Assembly: GCA_030849805.1 (NCBI GenBank)
Contig: JASANZ010001846.1
Location: forward strand, 1 to 19,203
Source of the DNA: Sergeia podlipaevii
Lineage: Eukaryota; Euglenozoa; Kinetoplastea; Trypanosomatida; Trypanosomatidae
Reading direction: 5' to 3'
Length of the DNA: 19,203 nt
Each line of letters opens with the position of its first letter. Within the stretch, counting starts at the first letter, position 1. The notes below the pieces were generated by a model. It made no database searches, was not told where the DNA came from, and saw nothing but the letters and a program-made list of their open reading frames with translations. Of this stretch, positions 1 through 8,724 are shown piece after piece. The position numbers and the translations under genes were made by a program.

Positions 1-1640
1 CCCCCTCCCCCCTCCACACGCACATTTATTTTGTGATGTATGTTTCTATGTCGCTTCGCTGGACTTCTTGCTCCACCTTTTTTTCCCCCTTTTTTTTCCC
101 CGTGAAAGACTTCTTTTTTTTGTTGTTATTTTATAGAGAGAAAAAAGAAAAAGCGACAAGAAGATCAAACGTCGAAGGGAAAGTTGAACATTGATGTTCT
201 TGGGGGGGGGGGAGAATTGCGATATATATATATTGTGTTGGTTATTTGAAAATCCTCCACAAAGAAACAAACAAGAAAAAAAAGAAGAAGTGCATGAAAA
301 ACGGAGAGCGAAGCGGAATAGTATGTCTGAACATTTTAAGACGTTTCATCGCCAAACCTCCCACTCCCGACCCCTCATGTCTTTTTTTTTTTGCTTTTCC
401 CTCTCTCTCTCTCTCCCTCTTGCTCTCTTTACTCAGTAACATAGAGTGCATTATCAGTACATGGAGCGAGCGCTATCACATATGAGGCGTGACGAAACCG
501 TCGGCGTCTTGATTTCCTTTATTACTATTATTATAACTACTATTACTACGACTATCATTGTTACTAATATCTGTGTGTGTGTGTGCTTGTGTTTTTGTGT
601 GTGAATGGTGTGCATGCTTGAGTGTAGCATGTGGAGAAAGCCAGCTGATTTAGTGAGCAACCGATAGCGATTACATATATATGCGCGCAAGGAAGAAGGA
701 AAGGGAGAATCAGCTTTTCCATGCTGCTCTTGTTATGGGGTTGTTTTTCTGTAGTTGCAAAGAACTATTATTTATGTTCTACGCGTGTGGGTGATAGCAT
801 CTTACTCTTTGTGATGTTATTGTTATTATTATATCTCCTCTTCTTGCATCATATCAGTCATTGACGCTCCCTTTTTATTATTATTATTTTCTCTCACACA
901 TTTGATTTCTATATGAATATACGTACCTATGCACTGTTTTCTCTCTCTCTCTCTCTTTTTTCTTGGCCCATCTTATTTTTTTTTCTTTTTCTCTACATAG
1001 CTGTATTTATACATTCCTTTGTATGTGGTTTTTTTCATTTTAATTTTAATTTTCTATTTTTACTATTCACCTTTTTTTGTATTCAATCATTTCTTTTCTT
1101 CTCGATTATCGGCATTTGATCTTTATAGGACAGAAATCAAATACGCATACATCTACATATATATACATATATATACATATACACGAACGCAGTGAAAGAA
1201 ACAAGGCAAACATATATATATATAATAGTAGTAGTGGTAGTACGAAGAAGATAAAACAGAGAAAAGAAGAATAAGAAAGCAGTAAAAAGGCACTTTACTC
1301 TTTACATTCATTGAAGACGCGCATACGCCGATCCCTCGAGGCAAATACAAATACATTTTTCACATATAGGTAAATATCCACTTTTTCTTTCTTTGTTGCT
1401 GTTTTCGAATAATAAAGCATTATTATTATTTATTATTGCTATCGACTGGTCACGCTAGTTTTTTTTTTCTCTTGCTTTTATATATATATATATATATATT
1501 TGCTGTTTCAATCATTCCTCGTCATAGTAGTAGCTTTTTTTTTTTGGTACTCCCGCTTTTATCTTCCCCTCTGTTCATCAACATTCCTATTTGCATATTT
1601 GCAAAGTCTCTTTAGAAACGCTGTTTACCACATATCAAGG

Positions 1641-1672
<32 letters not shown>

Positions 1673-1857
1673 CGCACGAGAAGAGGAAATAGGGGAACGA
1701 AAGGATAACAGAGAAGAGAAAACGTAGGAGTCTTTTCTTTACTATTTTAGAGAGAGAGAAAGAAAAGAAAAAAAAAAGGATATATAGAGTAGAAGAAGGT
1801 ATCATTCTTATTTATTTTTCTTATCTTTTTGCATCTCAAACGGATTGAAGTTTCGTG
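1..1857. other. Intergenic, microsatellite-rich, no gene seen
   Basis: No credible gene was found here on either strand. The short open frames translate to runs of Phe, Leu, Ser, Lys or Tyr-Ile that simply reflect poly-T, CT, poly-A and TA tracts. The stretch contains a G11 run (202-212), CT runs (about 400-414 and 939-955), a TG run (about 571-585), repeats of the TACATATATA type (about 1153-1185), a TA run (1479-1499) and a CA run (1641-1675). It most likely holds the 3' UTR of an unseen upstream gene and the spacer before gene 1. The pyrimidine bias of the + strand agrees with + strand transcription in a trypanosomatid polycistron. Confidence 0.75.
1641..1675. repeat. (CA)n microsatellite
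   Basis: Alternating CA dinucleotides with a few CG interruptions towards the 3' end. It is a simple-sequence tract in the spacer upstream of gene 1, and no function is implied. Confidence 0.9.
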
Positions 1858-1971
1858 GCACTTCTTCCTTTTTTTTTCTTTTCTTTTTTTTTCTTTGGTC
1901 TGTTGTTGCTGTTATTGTTGTTGCTGTTTTTTCTTCTCCTTTACGTTCTCTCCTTTTGTCTGGTTGTGTAG
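1858..1971 (+). promoter_or_regulatory. Probable trans-splice acceptor of gene 1 (polypyrimidine tract + AG)
   Basis: A pyrimidine-rich tract of about 100 nt (T runs broken by C, with GTTGTTGCTG-type spacers) ends in TGTAG, with AG at 1970-1971. In trypanosomatids the spliced leader is added at the first suitable AG after such a tract. From 1972 to the gene 1 ATG at 2080 there is no other ATG, so the predicted 5' UTR of about 108 nt is AUG-free. That supports both this acceptor and the chosen start. The leader itself consists of TA, GA and CA repeats. Other AGs between 1972 and 2045 could be used as minor sites. Confidence 0.6.
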
Positions 1972-2044
1972 CATTTCACCCATATATTATACATATATAT
2001 TGAGAGAGAGAGAGAATAGCTGTAGGCATCACCACAAACAATAG

Positions 2045-2074
2045 CACACCCACACACACACACACGCACACACA
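2045..2074. repeat. (CA)n microsatellite in the gene 1 leader
   Basis: A CA-dinucleotide tract ends about six bases before the gene 1 ATG, following a GA tract at about 2011-2024. It lies inside the predicted 5' UTR, so variation in its length would change the leader but not the protein. Confidence 0.85.
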
Positions 2075-2079
2075 TAAAT

Positions 2080-5000
2080 ATGGGCGCCTTACCCAGTAAG
2101 GAGAGTCAAGAAAGCCCCGCTTCGTTCCACATTGCTCATTGCGGGCATGCTGTCATTTCTCTTCTTCCTATTTCTGAACACTTTTTCCCTAGTGCGACCT
2201 CGCTCGCCTTCCGGCAACTCTACGAATGCCGCAGCCGACAATCTGCAAAGTACAATTATTGTTTCTACACCGCCACAACACAACCCGCGCATGAGTTCTT
2301 GGGGAAACATATTATCTTCGAGGACCCCGCGCGTGTGAAGCGTCCTCGTCCGTGCTTGCTGACTTGCAACAGCAAAGATGATGATGGTGACGATGATAGC
2401 AGCATCAACAAAACTGATGAAGAAGAAGAGAGGACAGAGCAAAAAGCAAAGGGGGTGCAGGCAATGACGAGTGCGGCCACGAGTGAGCTGATGGTTACTA
2501 AAATCGATGAGAAAAACTTTGGGAAGTTTTTTGGCGAGGTCTCAGGTCCGTACCAGCTTTGTGCGGAGGACAAAGAGCCCGATGTGTGTGTGCAGAGCAG
2601 TAGCGGTGCAAGCTGCTTTGGACGGAGTACAAACAGCGTCCCAATGGAGGTGAGCGGGGGAAATGCCAAGAAGACCTCTGCACCAACAACAACAACAACG
2701 AGTAACGCCATGCTTCCGCAAGCGTCGGGTGTCACGGAACAACGCACGGGGAGGAAAGGATCAGCGAAAGAGGAGGAAGAAGAAGAAGAAGGTGAAGAAT
2801 GGCTCAAGGGATGCTGTTTTAACTCACCAGAGGAACTCTACTCGGCCGTGATCATGAAGGAGCCCCATGTGGTGACCACAAACAAGGAAATGTGCGCGGT
2901 ATACGCGGAGGAACTCGCGTGGTTAGAGGCGCGAGCTATTATGAGGGCATACAGGAAACAAAAGCAAACACCCCCACCACCACCACCACCACAACAACAA
3001 CCACAACAGCAAGCGGCGGAGGACGAGGCGAAGATGAGAAGTGACATAGAAAGCAGCGCGGAGTCGGGTCCATCTCGTTTAGTCTCAGAAGAAGAGTTTG
3101 CTAGAGCAGAGAAAGTGCCTGCTCCCATGATCTTCTTGCGACCAGGGTCGCAGGCCATTATCACACGAATTTCATACGAAGAGGAGGAGGCCCAGCGCCA
3201 GGCCTACTATACCGCAAATGGTATTCAGCCTACCGAGCCACCTTCTTCATTGGTCGGTCCACACTCTCTGGAAAAAGTAGCACCAGGCCAGCGAGGGGAC
3301 ACACACGCACGCGAAGAGCGCTGCGTGCACATTCCAACCCTTGGTGTAGCAATGCCGCCACATGAGGGACCTTGCACGGCGCCGCCGAGCCGTCACTACC
3401 GTTTTGAAGAAGATGACACTTACAAGGACGGTCGCGTGCACCTTGTCGCGGAGGACGGTGTGTTGTATCTCTTCGCGTATAACCCGAACTGCAACAAGGC
3501 GGCCGCGGCGGCGATCGCGAGAGGAGGTAGCGGTGATGGGCAGGTAGATGAATCTGCAAATGCCAAAAGGGGTCAGTCAAATCCGCCAGCCCACGTAGAC
3601 GCGGATGATGACAAACACGCTGAAGGTGGCGAAGGTGTCGCTGCCGATAGCGATCAGGAGAATGAAAGAGATACGAAAAGTCCTGGAAGGTCAACGATGC
3701 AGTCCACCGCGATCTTCAGGGAGCCTGATCTGAGCACTCCCCTTGGTGGCGGCCTTGTGCGTCAGCGCTCCTCGCTCTACACCACAACCTCATCTTTTGG
3801 TGGAGTGGAGGACGTGATGGATGGCTTCGATGGCGGCGCTGCTGGTACTGACGGCCGTCGTCGTAGCAACGCTCATAAAACCTCCTCAAGCGTGATGAAG
3901 CAAGACGAGACAGCGTTGCAGGACGGGGTATACGCACGGAAGAGTCGTAGTAATGGTGGTGGGACTGCCGCTACCGATGCTATTGCAGCTGTGGCTGGCG
4001 CCTTCATGTCAACCTCCAGCACGACTGAAGAGGAGGAGGAGGAGGAGGAATGTAAAACGGCTATGAGCGAGAATGAAGACTATCATGATCCTGGCAGCGA
4101 GGCGGCGGCGGTGGCGGCGAAGGCCGTGCAACGTTTAGAGCTGCACACAAGTCGTCGTTTCTTACTCCCCATATGTCCAGTGAGGGTTGTCGGTATAAAC
4201 AGCATGGTGGAGGCGAAGTGCCGCGGCACTGCGGCGTTTCGCGGCTACGACAATGACCCGGAAGAAGACGACTACATCGAGCATCACCTCGCGGTGAGGC
4301 CACCGGTGATGCGCATGCAGTCTTACGTGGACGCCGCTGTGGGTGACAAGATCCTCAGCAGGGCAATCTTGCTCAACTCACAGATTTATGAGAACCTGTG
4401 CTTTGCCGCAGGGCTCCCTGGGTGCCTGGTGCGATCAAGTTGGTCTCTCAACACGCTCTCCATCATTCCCTACTTGCAGATCTGTCGCGAGATGCGGTTT
4501 CGCGTGCGAGCGGCCGCTGCAGAAGTGGAGCATGGCTATCAAGCACTGCGCCGAGCCATCAAGGGCACAAGCGGCGATCTTGATAACTACATTTGCTCCG
4601 CCACGAAATTGTATCGTGTGCTGGACGAGGCTACCTTTGCGTGGCGCTGCTGCAAGTGCTACTCGATTGAAGTTGATGTGCCACGTTGTCTGACGAATCT
4701 GGCGGAGCAGCTGGTGACAGACCCAGAAGATGTCGGCACCATGGACGCGCTGCCTAGCATTGACAAGGGCACACTGCGGGAACTCGAACGCCGCCTTCGA
4801 TTTCCCCCCTATCCCGCTGAGTATGACGCACCCCTCACCGTACGCGGCAACCGCACGCTCGTGCGTGTCAGCAGTGGCGCGCATCGGCGGTTTTTTCATT
4901 TGATGTCGGTCGCCACGGCACCATTCTCCGCCTCGCAGTTTATGAAACCCGGCGACATCAGTCAGTATGACTACGGGGGCACTGTGAGCTTGCATCATGT

Positions 5001-8000
5001 ATGCACGCTCAAGTCAGCGCAGGGAGCGGAAAGTCGCGCCGAAGCACAGGACAAGAAAGGGGCAAAGCAACCGCAACCAACGGCAGGCCAGTGTTGTGGA
5101 AACATACCCTCTGCAGATAGCGTTCAAGTGATGGGTCCACCACGCTGCATGGACGATCTACTGAGACGATATGCGAGAGGGTGGAGGTCTGTCCCTTCCC
5201 CTGCCTTCCCCGCCGCCACTCACGCGGCAGCCCAGAAAGAAGTACGAAATGGTCATAATGAGTCAAGCGCATCACAGAAGGATGAAAAAGGCGAAGAGAA
5301 TGGAGAGGCCCCGGTGATGGTGTTTGTTGTGGTAGACTCCTCGAGTGCGTCTCCGGGAGGATCCACAGAGCATCAGAAGCGCCTCTTAGACTATGCTGTT
5401 AAGGGGGATGCATTCCCGCCCGAGCGCAGCGGCAACAACAGCAAGGAAGAAGACGGTGGTGGGGCGAGTAGTACATTGGCAGCAAACAAGTCCATCACCA
5501 CAGCGCACGAGCATCAGTACGTGTATCCTCATGGTACCTATATCGATGGTGATCTTGTCGTGTACAACGTGATGCATGGTGTGTGGGAACCCCTTGCCGC
5601 ATATCATCGGCGGCTTCAAGTTCTGCAGCGTTGTGGGAGCAGTAGGGATACCTCTGCGAGCGTTACTTCCCCTCAAGAAGCATCAGCAGACTCTGTCACC
5701 AGAGATGATGAAGAGTCCTGGATGTACGATGACGCACGACTTGAAGACATTCTTCTTGCCTGGGTGAAACGCAAGCTGCAAAGTGCCGCACTTAACAACA
5801 AACTGGATCCTGGGTGGGTGCGTGACCATAACAACAATATTGTTAAGGAAGGCCGCTACTACATTTGGGGCTTTGAGCACGATGGACAGCGCTTCTTCTA
5901 CGGTCTGATCCCGCGTTTCGCTAAGGACAAGAGGCGAATGCGAAAGGCTGGGGCCTTGTTGGCATCCGCATCCTCTGGCACTGGAGCGGGGAGGGGGGCT
6001 GTTGTGAGCTCACCTACTGCCATCGCGACTGGGTCAAATAGTATGGCGGACGTCAATAGTTCTACCGCTGCTGCTCTTGCTACTAGCGCACCGTCTGCGG
6101 TCTCGGCCATAACAAGTCCAACTACCACCAACGCTCCTGGAGGAGGAGGAGGGGGTGCAGGAGCAGCTGGAGGAAGGCAAAAAAGGAAAAAATCAACAAC
6201 AGCAGCAGCGGCATCAGCAGACGTAGTCAAAGCAACGATGTCAACCGCAAAGACAGCGGCAGCGAGTACTGGGGAGGAGTCTACTACCGCTGCTGTTGAG
6301 GCGTCCTCCAAGTCGGCGCCATCAACCGCTGCAGCATCAACACAAGTTGGAGGGGGAGCGCAAATTGACGAAAAAGGTGCTGGAGCAGCAACAGGGACGT
6401 TCACAGCATCTGCGATTCCTTCTCATGCACCTTCCTCCGCATCTGCGGCAATGACTACTATGTCCAATACTACTGGAAAACTTACAACTGCAACACAAGG
6501 GGCGGGTTTGCGAGGAGGCGGATTGCAAGCTTCACAACGCCAGAGAGGAGGCAGGGGTCGTGGAGGCGGTCGCGGGGGTGACACGGGCGGTTCTGGTTAT
6601 TTTTCCCAAGCGCCATCACATCTTCAGCAACCTTCGAACTCCCGGGCGACTTCACCAGCTATCCCTCAACCTCGTAACCGCGGCGGTGGCGGTGGGCAGC
6701 AAACCTTTGCTGGGTCTCAGCGGTACCAAGGTCACCTTCAGCAGCAACGAGGCTTCTCTCCGCCTTCTTACGGAGGCGGTCACCAACTCCCGCTTTACTA
6801 CTCAAACCCGCAACATCGCCACATGCAACAGCAGCAACCACAACAGGCGCCGATGATGATGATGATGCCTGGTCCTTACGGTCCAGGCGGTTCATCCTTT
6901 CCACCTGATCCGATGCCCATGCCTATGCCTCCGCAGAGTGCTGCAATCATGACAGCAGCGGGCCCACATGGTGGTGGAGGTTCTTACGCAATGAGCGGGC
7001 TATATCCTGGCGGTGGCGGTGGCATGCCTCCTATGCCTGTGCAAGCCGTCATGCAACAGCAGCAGCAGCAGCTGCAAGCATATCCTATGCAGCCACAATC
7101 CATGTCAATAAAAAAAGACCGTGGTGGTGGTGGTGGCGGCGGCAATATGAATGACACTGTCACACAACAACATCAGCAACAGCAATCATATTATGGCAAT
7201 AGCAGTATGGCTAGCGCGAACTTACGTCGGAGCAACAACAACAACAATAACAGCAGTCAGTATGGGATGTATTCGGATCCCATGTACGCCGCGAGCGGTC
7301 CAGTGACATCAGCAGCAGCAGCAGCGCCAACTGTAGCTGGTGGAGGTGAATACTACCTTCCACAGCAGCAGCAGGGGAACTGGGGCATAATGCCTTCCTA
7401 CATACAGCAGTCATCAGCTCCCACCGCACCTACCAGTCTTCCTGTGGCTGATGCAGCACCACATATCGCCCAAACTACAACAACAGCGGCAAGTCCAGCC
7501 AGTGCCCCCACTGCTACTGCTACTGCTGCCCCTGCCTTCACTGCCGCATCGCTTCGGGTACGCGTCCAGAGTCGGCCTGCGGGCGTAGGGGCGCCAGGCG
7601 GGACTCTGCAGACGCAAGTTCTCCAGTATCAACCCCAACCACAGCAACAACCCCAAGCCATGTATAGCGCACTGTATGACGCCTTACCCCAGCAGCATCA
7701 GTCTTCTCGAGAAGGAGCTAGCAGCGGTAGCATGAGTGGCGGATGTCCTCAGCAGCAGACACAGCAACAGATGCAGCAACAACCAGTGAGTGTTGTAGTC
7801 AATCGCCGCAGTCATCCCAGCAGCAGCAGCGGCAGTGGCGGTGGTGGTGGTATACCAGGCGATACCGCCACCGGCTACAGTGTGGGCGGCAACGGCTACA
7901 ATGACTATCCATGCGCAACAGCAACGGTAGCTGGTAATAACTATAGCAGCAACAGCAACAGGGCTACGCATGCAGAGCTATCTGGTGCAGAACAAACAAG

Positions 8001-8724
8001 CGCAGCGGGCAATTATAGCTACATTCCTCAGCAACAGGGGCAGCAACAGCAACAGGGGCAGCAACAGCAACAGCTAGGCAATGTGGGTAATGTAAGCCCT
8101 TATATCTCAGGCGGTGGTGGTGGTACGCCAACATTCAAGAATCCTCCTTCGTCAACCTACTCACAGCAAGAACAAGAACGACAGATGTATCAGGGTCGAC
8201 ATGGAAACCATATCAGTGGTACTAGTAGTGGCAACAACAACCCTTATAGCCAACAGCTACATCAGCAGCAACCACTTTGCCAGCCTGCGTATTCATACGA
8301 ACAAGCAGGCGCTGCTGTTTATGTTGGCTCATACAACTCTTTTGATGCCAGTAGCAAAAATAGTATTCCCACTTCACAATTACTGTACTCAAGATCGCAG
8401 CAGCAGCAGCAGCAGCAGCAACGTGGAGGGTATCCACGCGCCGCAAGCGGTTATGGTGGCGGTGGAGCCTCATCTCAAGCAGCAGCATCTGAGCAGTTTG
8501 ATAGTTTCTACAGTAACAGGAGTGGTGGTGGTGGTGGTGGCGGTGGTGGGTACCCTCAAGGCCCTCTCTCCAGCGGTGATGTGGCAGAAGTAGTCCCTAC
8601 GACAGCCACGTCCGCTGGTGCGCGATCTCCGACAACGAGCGTGAGTGGATACAGCAGTCTTCGAGCGGATGCCAGTACGTCATCGCACTCTAACCGCTTT
8701 GCGCACAATCCCTACAGGCAATAA
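2080..8724 (+). CDS. Giant N-myristoylated-type protein with conserved blocks and RGG/Q-rich tail (gene 1, 2214 aa)
   Basis: The family is not recognised. The ATG at 2080 is the first ATG after the probable splice site, and the gene ends in TAA. The protein starts MGALPSKES, which fits the N-myristoyltransferase consensus (G2, small A3, S6, K7), so the mature protein is probably lipid-anchored to a membrane. Blocks shared with gene 2 lie at residues 1-60, 244-291, 347-384, 439-470 (YKDGR, then DGVLYLFAY), 695-830 (VGDKIL..RA, AAGLP....SW), 918-973, 1148-1183 (DGDLVVYN) and 1222-1290 (GRYYIWGFEHDGQRFFYG, IPRF). The linkers hold acidic runs, poly-Pro/Gln and Ala/Thr stretches. After about 1291 the sequence is disordered: a basic RQKRKK cluster near 1366, an RGG box near 1485-1500 (GRGRGGGRGG), then Gln, Gly, Ser, Asn and Tyr-rich prion-like sequence to the end. 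No transmembrane segment or catalytic signature was seen. A scaffold or RNP-type role is inference. The gene is certain, the function unknown. Confidence 0.95.
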   Translation: MGALPSKESQESPASFHIAHCGHAVISLLPISEHFFPSATSLAFRQLYECRSRQSAKYNYCFYTATTQPAHEFLGKHIIFEDPARVKRPRPCLLTCNSKDDDGDDDSSINKTDEEEERTEQKAKGVQAMTSAATSELMVTKIDEKNFGKFFGEVSGPYQLCAEDKEPDVCVQSSSGASCFGRSTNSVPMEVSGGNAKKTSAPTTTTTSNAMLPQASGVTEQRTGRKGSAKEEEEEEEGEEWLKGCCFNSPEELYSAVIMKEPHVVTTNKEMCAVYAEELAWLEARAIMRAYRKQKQTPPPPPPPQQQPQQQAAEDEAKMRSDIESSAESGPSRLVSEEEFARAEKVPAPMIFLRPGSQAIITRISYEEEEAQRQAYYTANGIQPTEPPSSLVGPHSLEKVAPGQRGDTHAREERCVHIPTLGVAMPPHEGPCTAPPSRHYRFEEDDTYKDGRVHLVAEDGVLYLFAYNPNCNKAAAAAIARGGSGDGQVDESANAKRGQSNPPAHVDADDDKHAEGGEGVAADSDQENERDTKSPGRSTMQSTAIFREPDLSTPLGGGLVRQRSSLYTTTSSFGGVEDVMDGFDGGAAGTDGRRRSNAHKTSSSVMKQDETALQDGVYARKSRSNGGGTAATDAIAAVAGAFMSTSSTTEEEEEEEECKTAMSENEDYHDPGSEAAAVAAKAVQRLELHTSRRFLLPICPVRVVGINSMVEAKCRGTAAFRGYDNDPEEDDYIEHHLAVRPPVMRMQSYVDAAVGDKILSRAILLNSQIYENLCFAAGLPGCLVRSSWSLNTLSIIPYLQICREMRFRVRAAAAEVEHGYQALRRAIKGTSGDLDNYICSATKLYRVLDEATFAWRCCKCYSIEVDVPRCLTNLAEQLVTDPEDVGTMDALPSIDKGTLRELERRLRFPPYPAEYDAPLTVRGNRTLVRVSSGAHRRFFHLMSVATAPFSASQFMKPGDISQYDYGGTVSLHHVCTLKSAQGAESRAEAQDKKGAKQPQPTAGQCCGNIPSADSVQVMGPPRCMDDLLRRYARGWRSVPSPAFPAATHAAAQKEVRNGHNESSASQKDEKGEENGEAPVMVFVVVDSSSASPGGSTEHQKRLLDYAVKGDAFPPERSGNNSKEEDGGGASSTLAANKSITTAHEHQYVYPHGTYIDGDLVVYNVMHGVWEPLAAYHRRLQVLQRCGSSRDTSASVTSPQEASADSVTRDDEESWMYDDARLEDILLAWVKRKLQSAALNNKLDPGWVRDHNNNIVKEGRYYIWGFEHDGQRFFYGLIPRFAKDKRRMRKAGALLASASSGTGAGRGAVVSSPTAIATGSNSMADVNSSTAAALATSAPSAVSAITSPTTTNAPGGGGGGAGAAGGRQKRKKSTTAAAASADVVKATMSTAKTAAASTGEESTTAAVEASSKSAPSTAAASTQVGGGAQIDEKGAGAATGTFTASAIPSHAPSSASAAMTTMSNTTGKLTTATQGAGLRGGGLQASQRQRGGRGRGGGRGGDTGGSGYFSQAPSHLQQPSNSRATSPAIPQPRNRGGGGGQQTFAGSQRYQGHLQQQRGFSPPSYGGGHQLPLYYSNPQHRHMQQQQPQQAPMMMMMPGPYGPGGSSFPPDPMPMPMPPQSAAIMTAAGPHGGGGSYAMSGLYPGGGGGMPPMPVQAVMQQQQQQLQAYPMQPQSMSIKKDRGGGGGGGNMNDTVTQQHQQQQSYYGNSSMASANLRRSNNNNNNSSQYGMYSDPMYAASGPVTSAAAAAPTVAGGGEYYLPQQQQGNWGIMPSYIQQSSAPTAPTSLPVADAAPHIAQTTTTAASPASAPTATATAAPAFTAASLRVRVQSRPAGVGAPGGTLQTQVLQYQPQPQQQPQAMYSALYDALPQQHQSSREGASSGSMSGGCPQQQTQQQMQQQPVSVVVNRRSHPSSSSGSGGGGGIPGDTATGYSVGGNGYNDYPCATATVAGNNYSSNSNRATHAELSGAEQTSAAGNYSYIPQQQGQQQQQGQQQQQLGNVGNVSPYISGGGGGTPTFKNPPSSTYSQQEQERQMYQGRHGNHISGTSSGNNNPYSQQLHQQQPLCQPAYSYEQAGAAVYVGSYNSFDASSKNSIPTSQLLYSRSQQQQQQQQRGGYPRAASGYGGGGASSQAAASEQFDSFYSNRSGGGGGGGGGYPQGPLSSGDVAEVVPTTATSAGARSPTTSVSGYSSLRADASTSSHSNRFAHNPYRQ
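8398..8421 (+). repeat. CAG/CAA tract (8 Gln) in gene 1
   Basis: Seven CAG codons and one CAA encode eight glutamines near the C-terminus of gene 1. This is the longest uninterrupted Gln run in that protein and a likely site of length variation between strains. Confidence 0.9.
8524..8550 (+). repeat. GGN tract (9 Gly) in gene 1
   Basis: Nine glycine codons in a row, mostly GGT, sit in the disordered C-terminal tail of gene 1. Confidence 0.9.

Noticed and set aside
913..1119. Phe/Leu/Ser-rich small frames that look like membrane proteins (also 8748-9047 and 9920-10276)
   Set aside because: They are translations of poly-T and CT tracts. Hydrophobicity from pyrimidine-rich DNA is not evidence of a gene.
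2265..2807. Long antisense frames opposite gene 1 and gene 2 (for example 2265-2807, 4435-4998, 5898-6404, 16801-17241)
   Set aside because: They mirror the codon repeats of the sense genes, give Ser, Ala, Val or Cys runs, and show no relation between the two paralogues.
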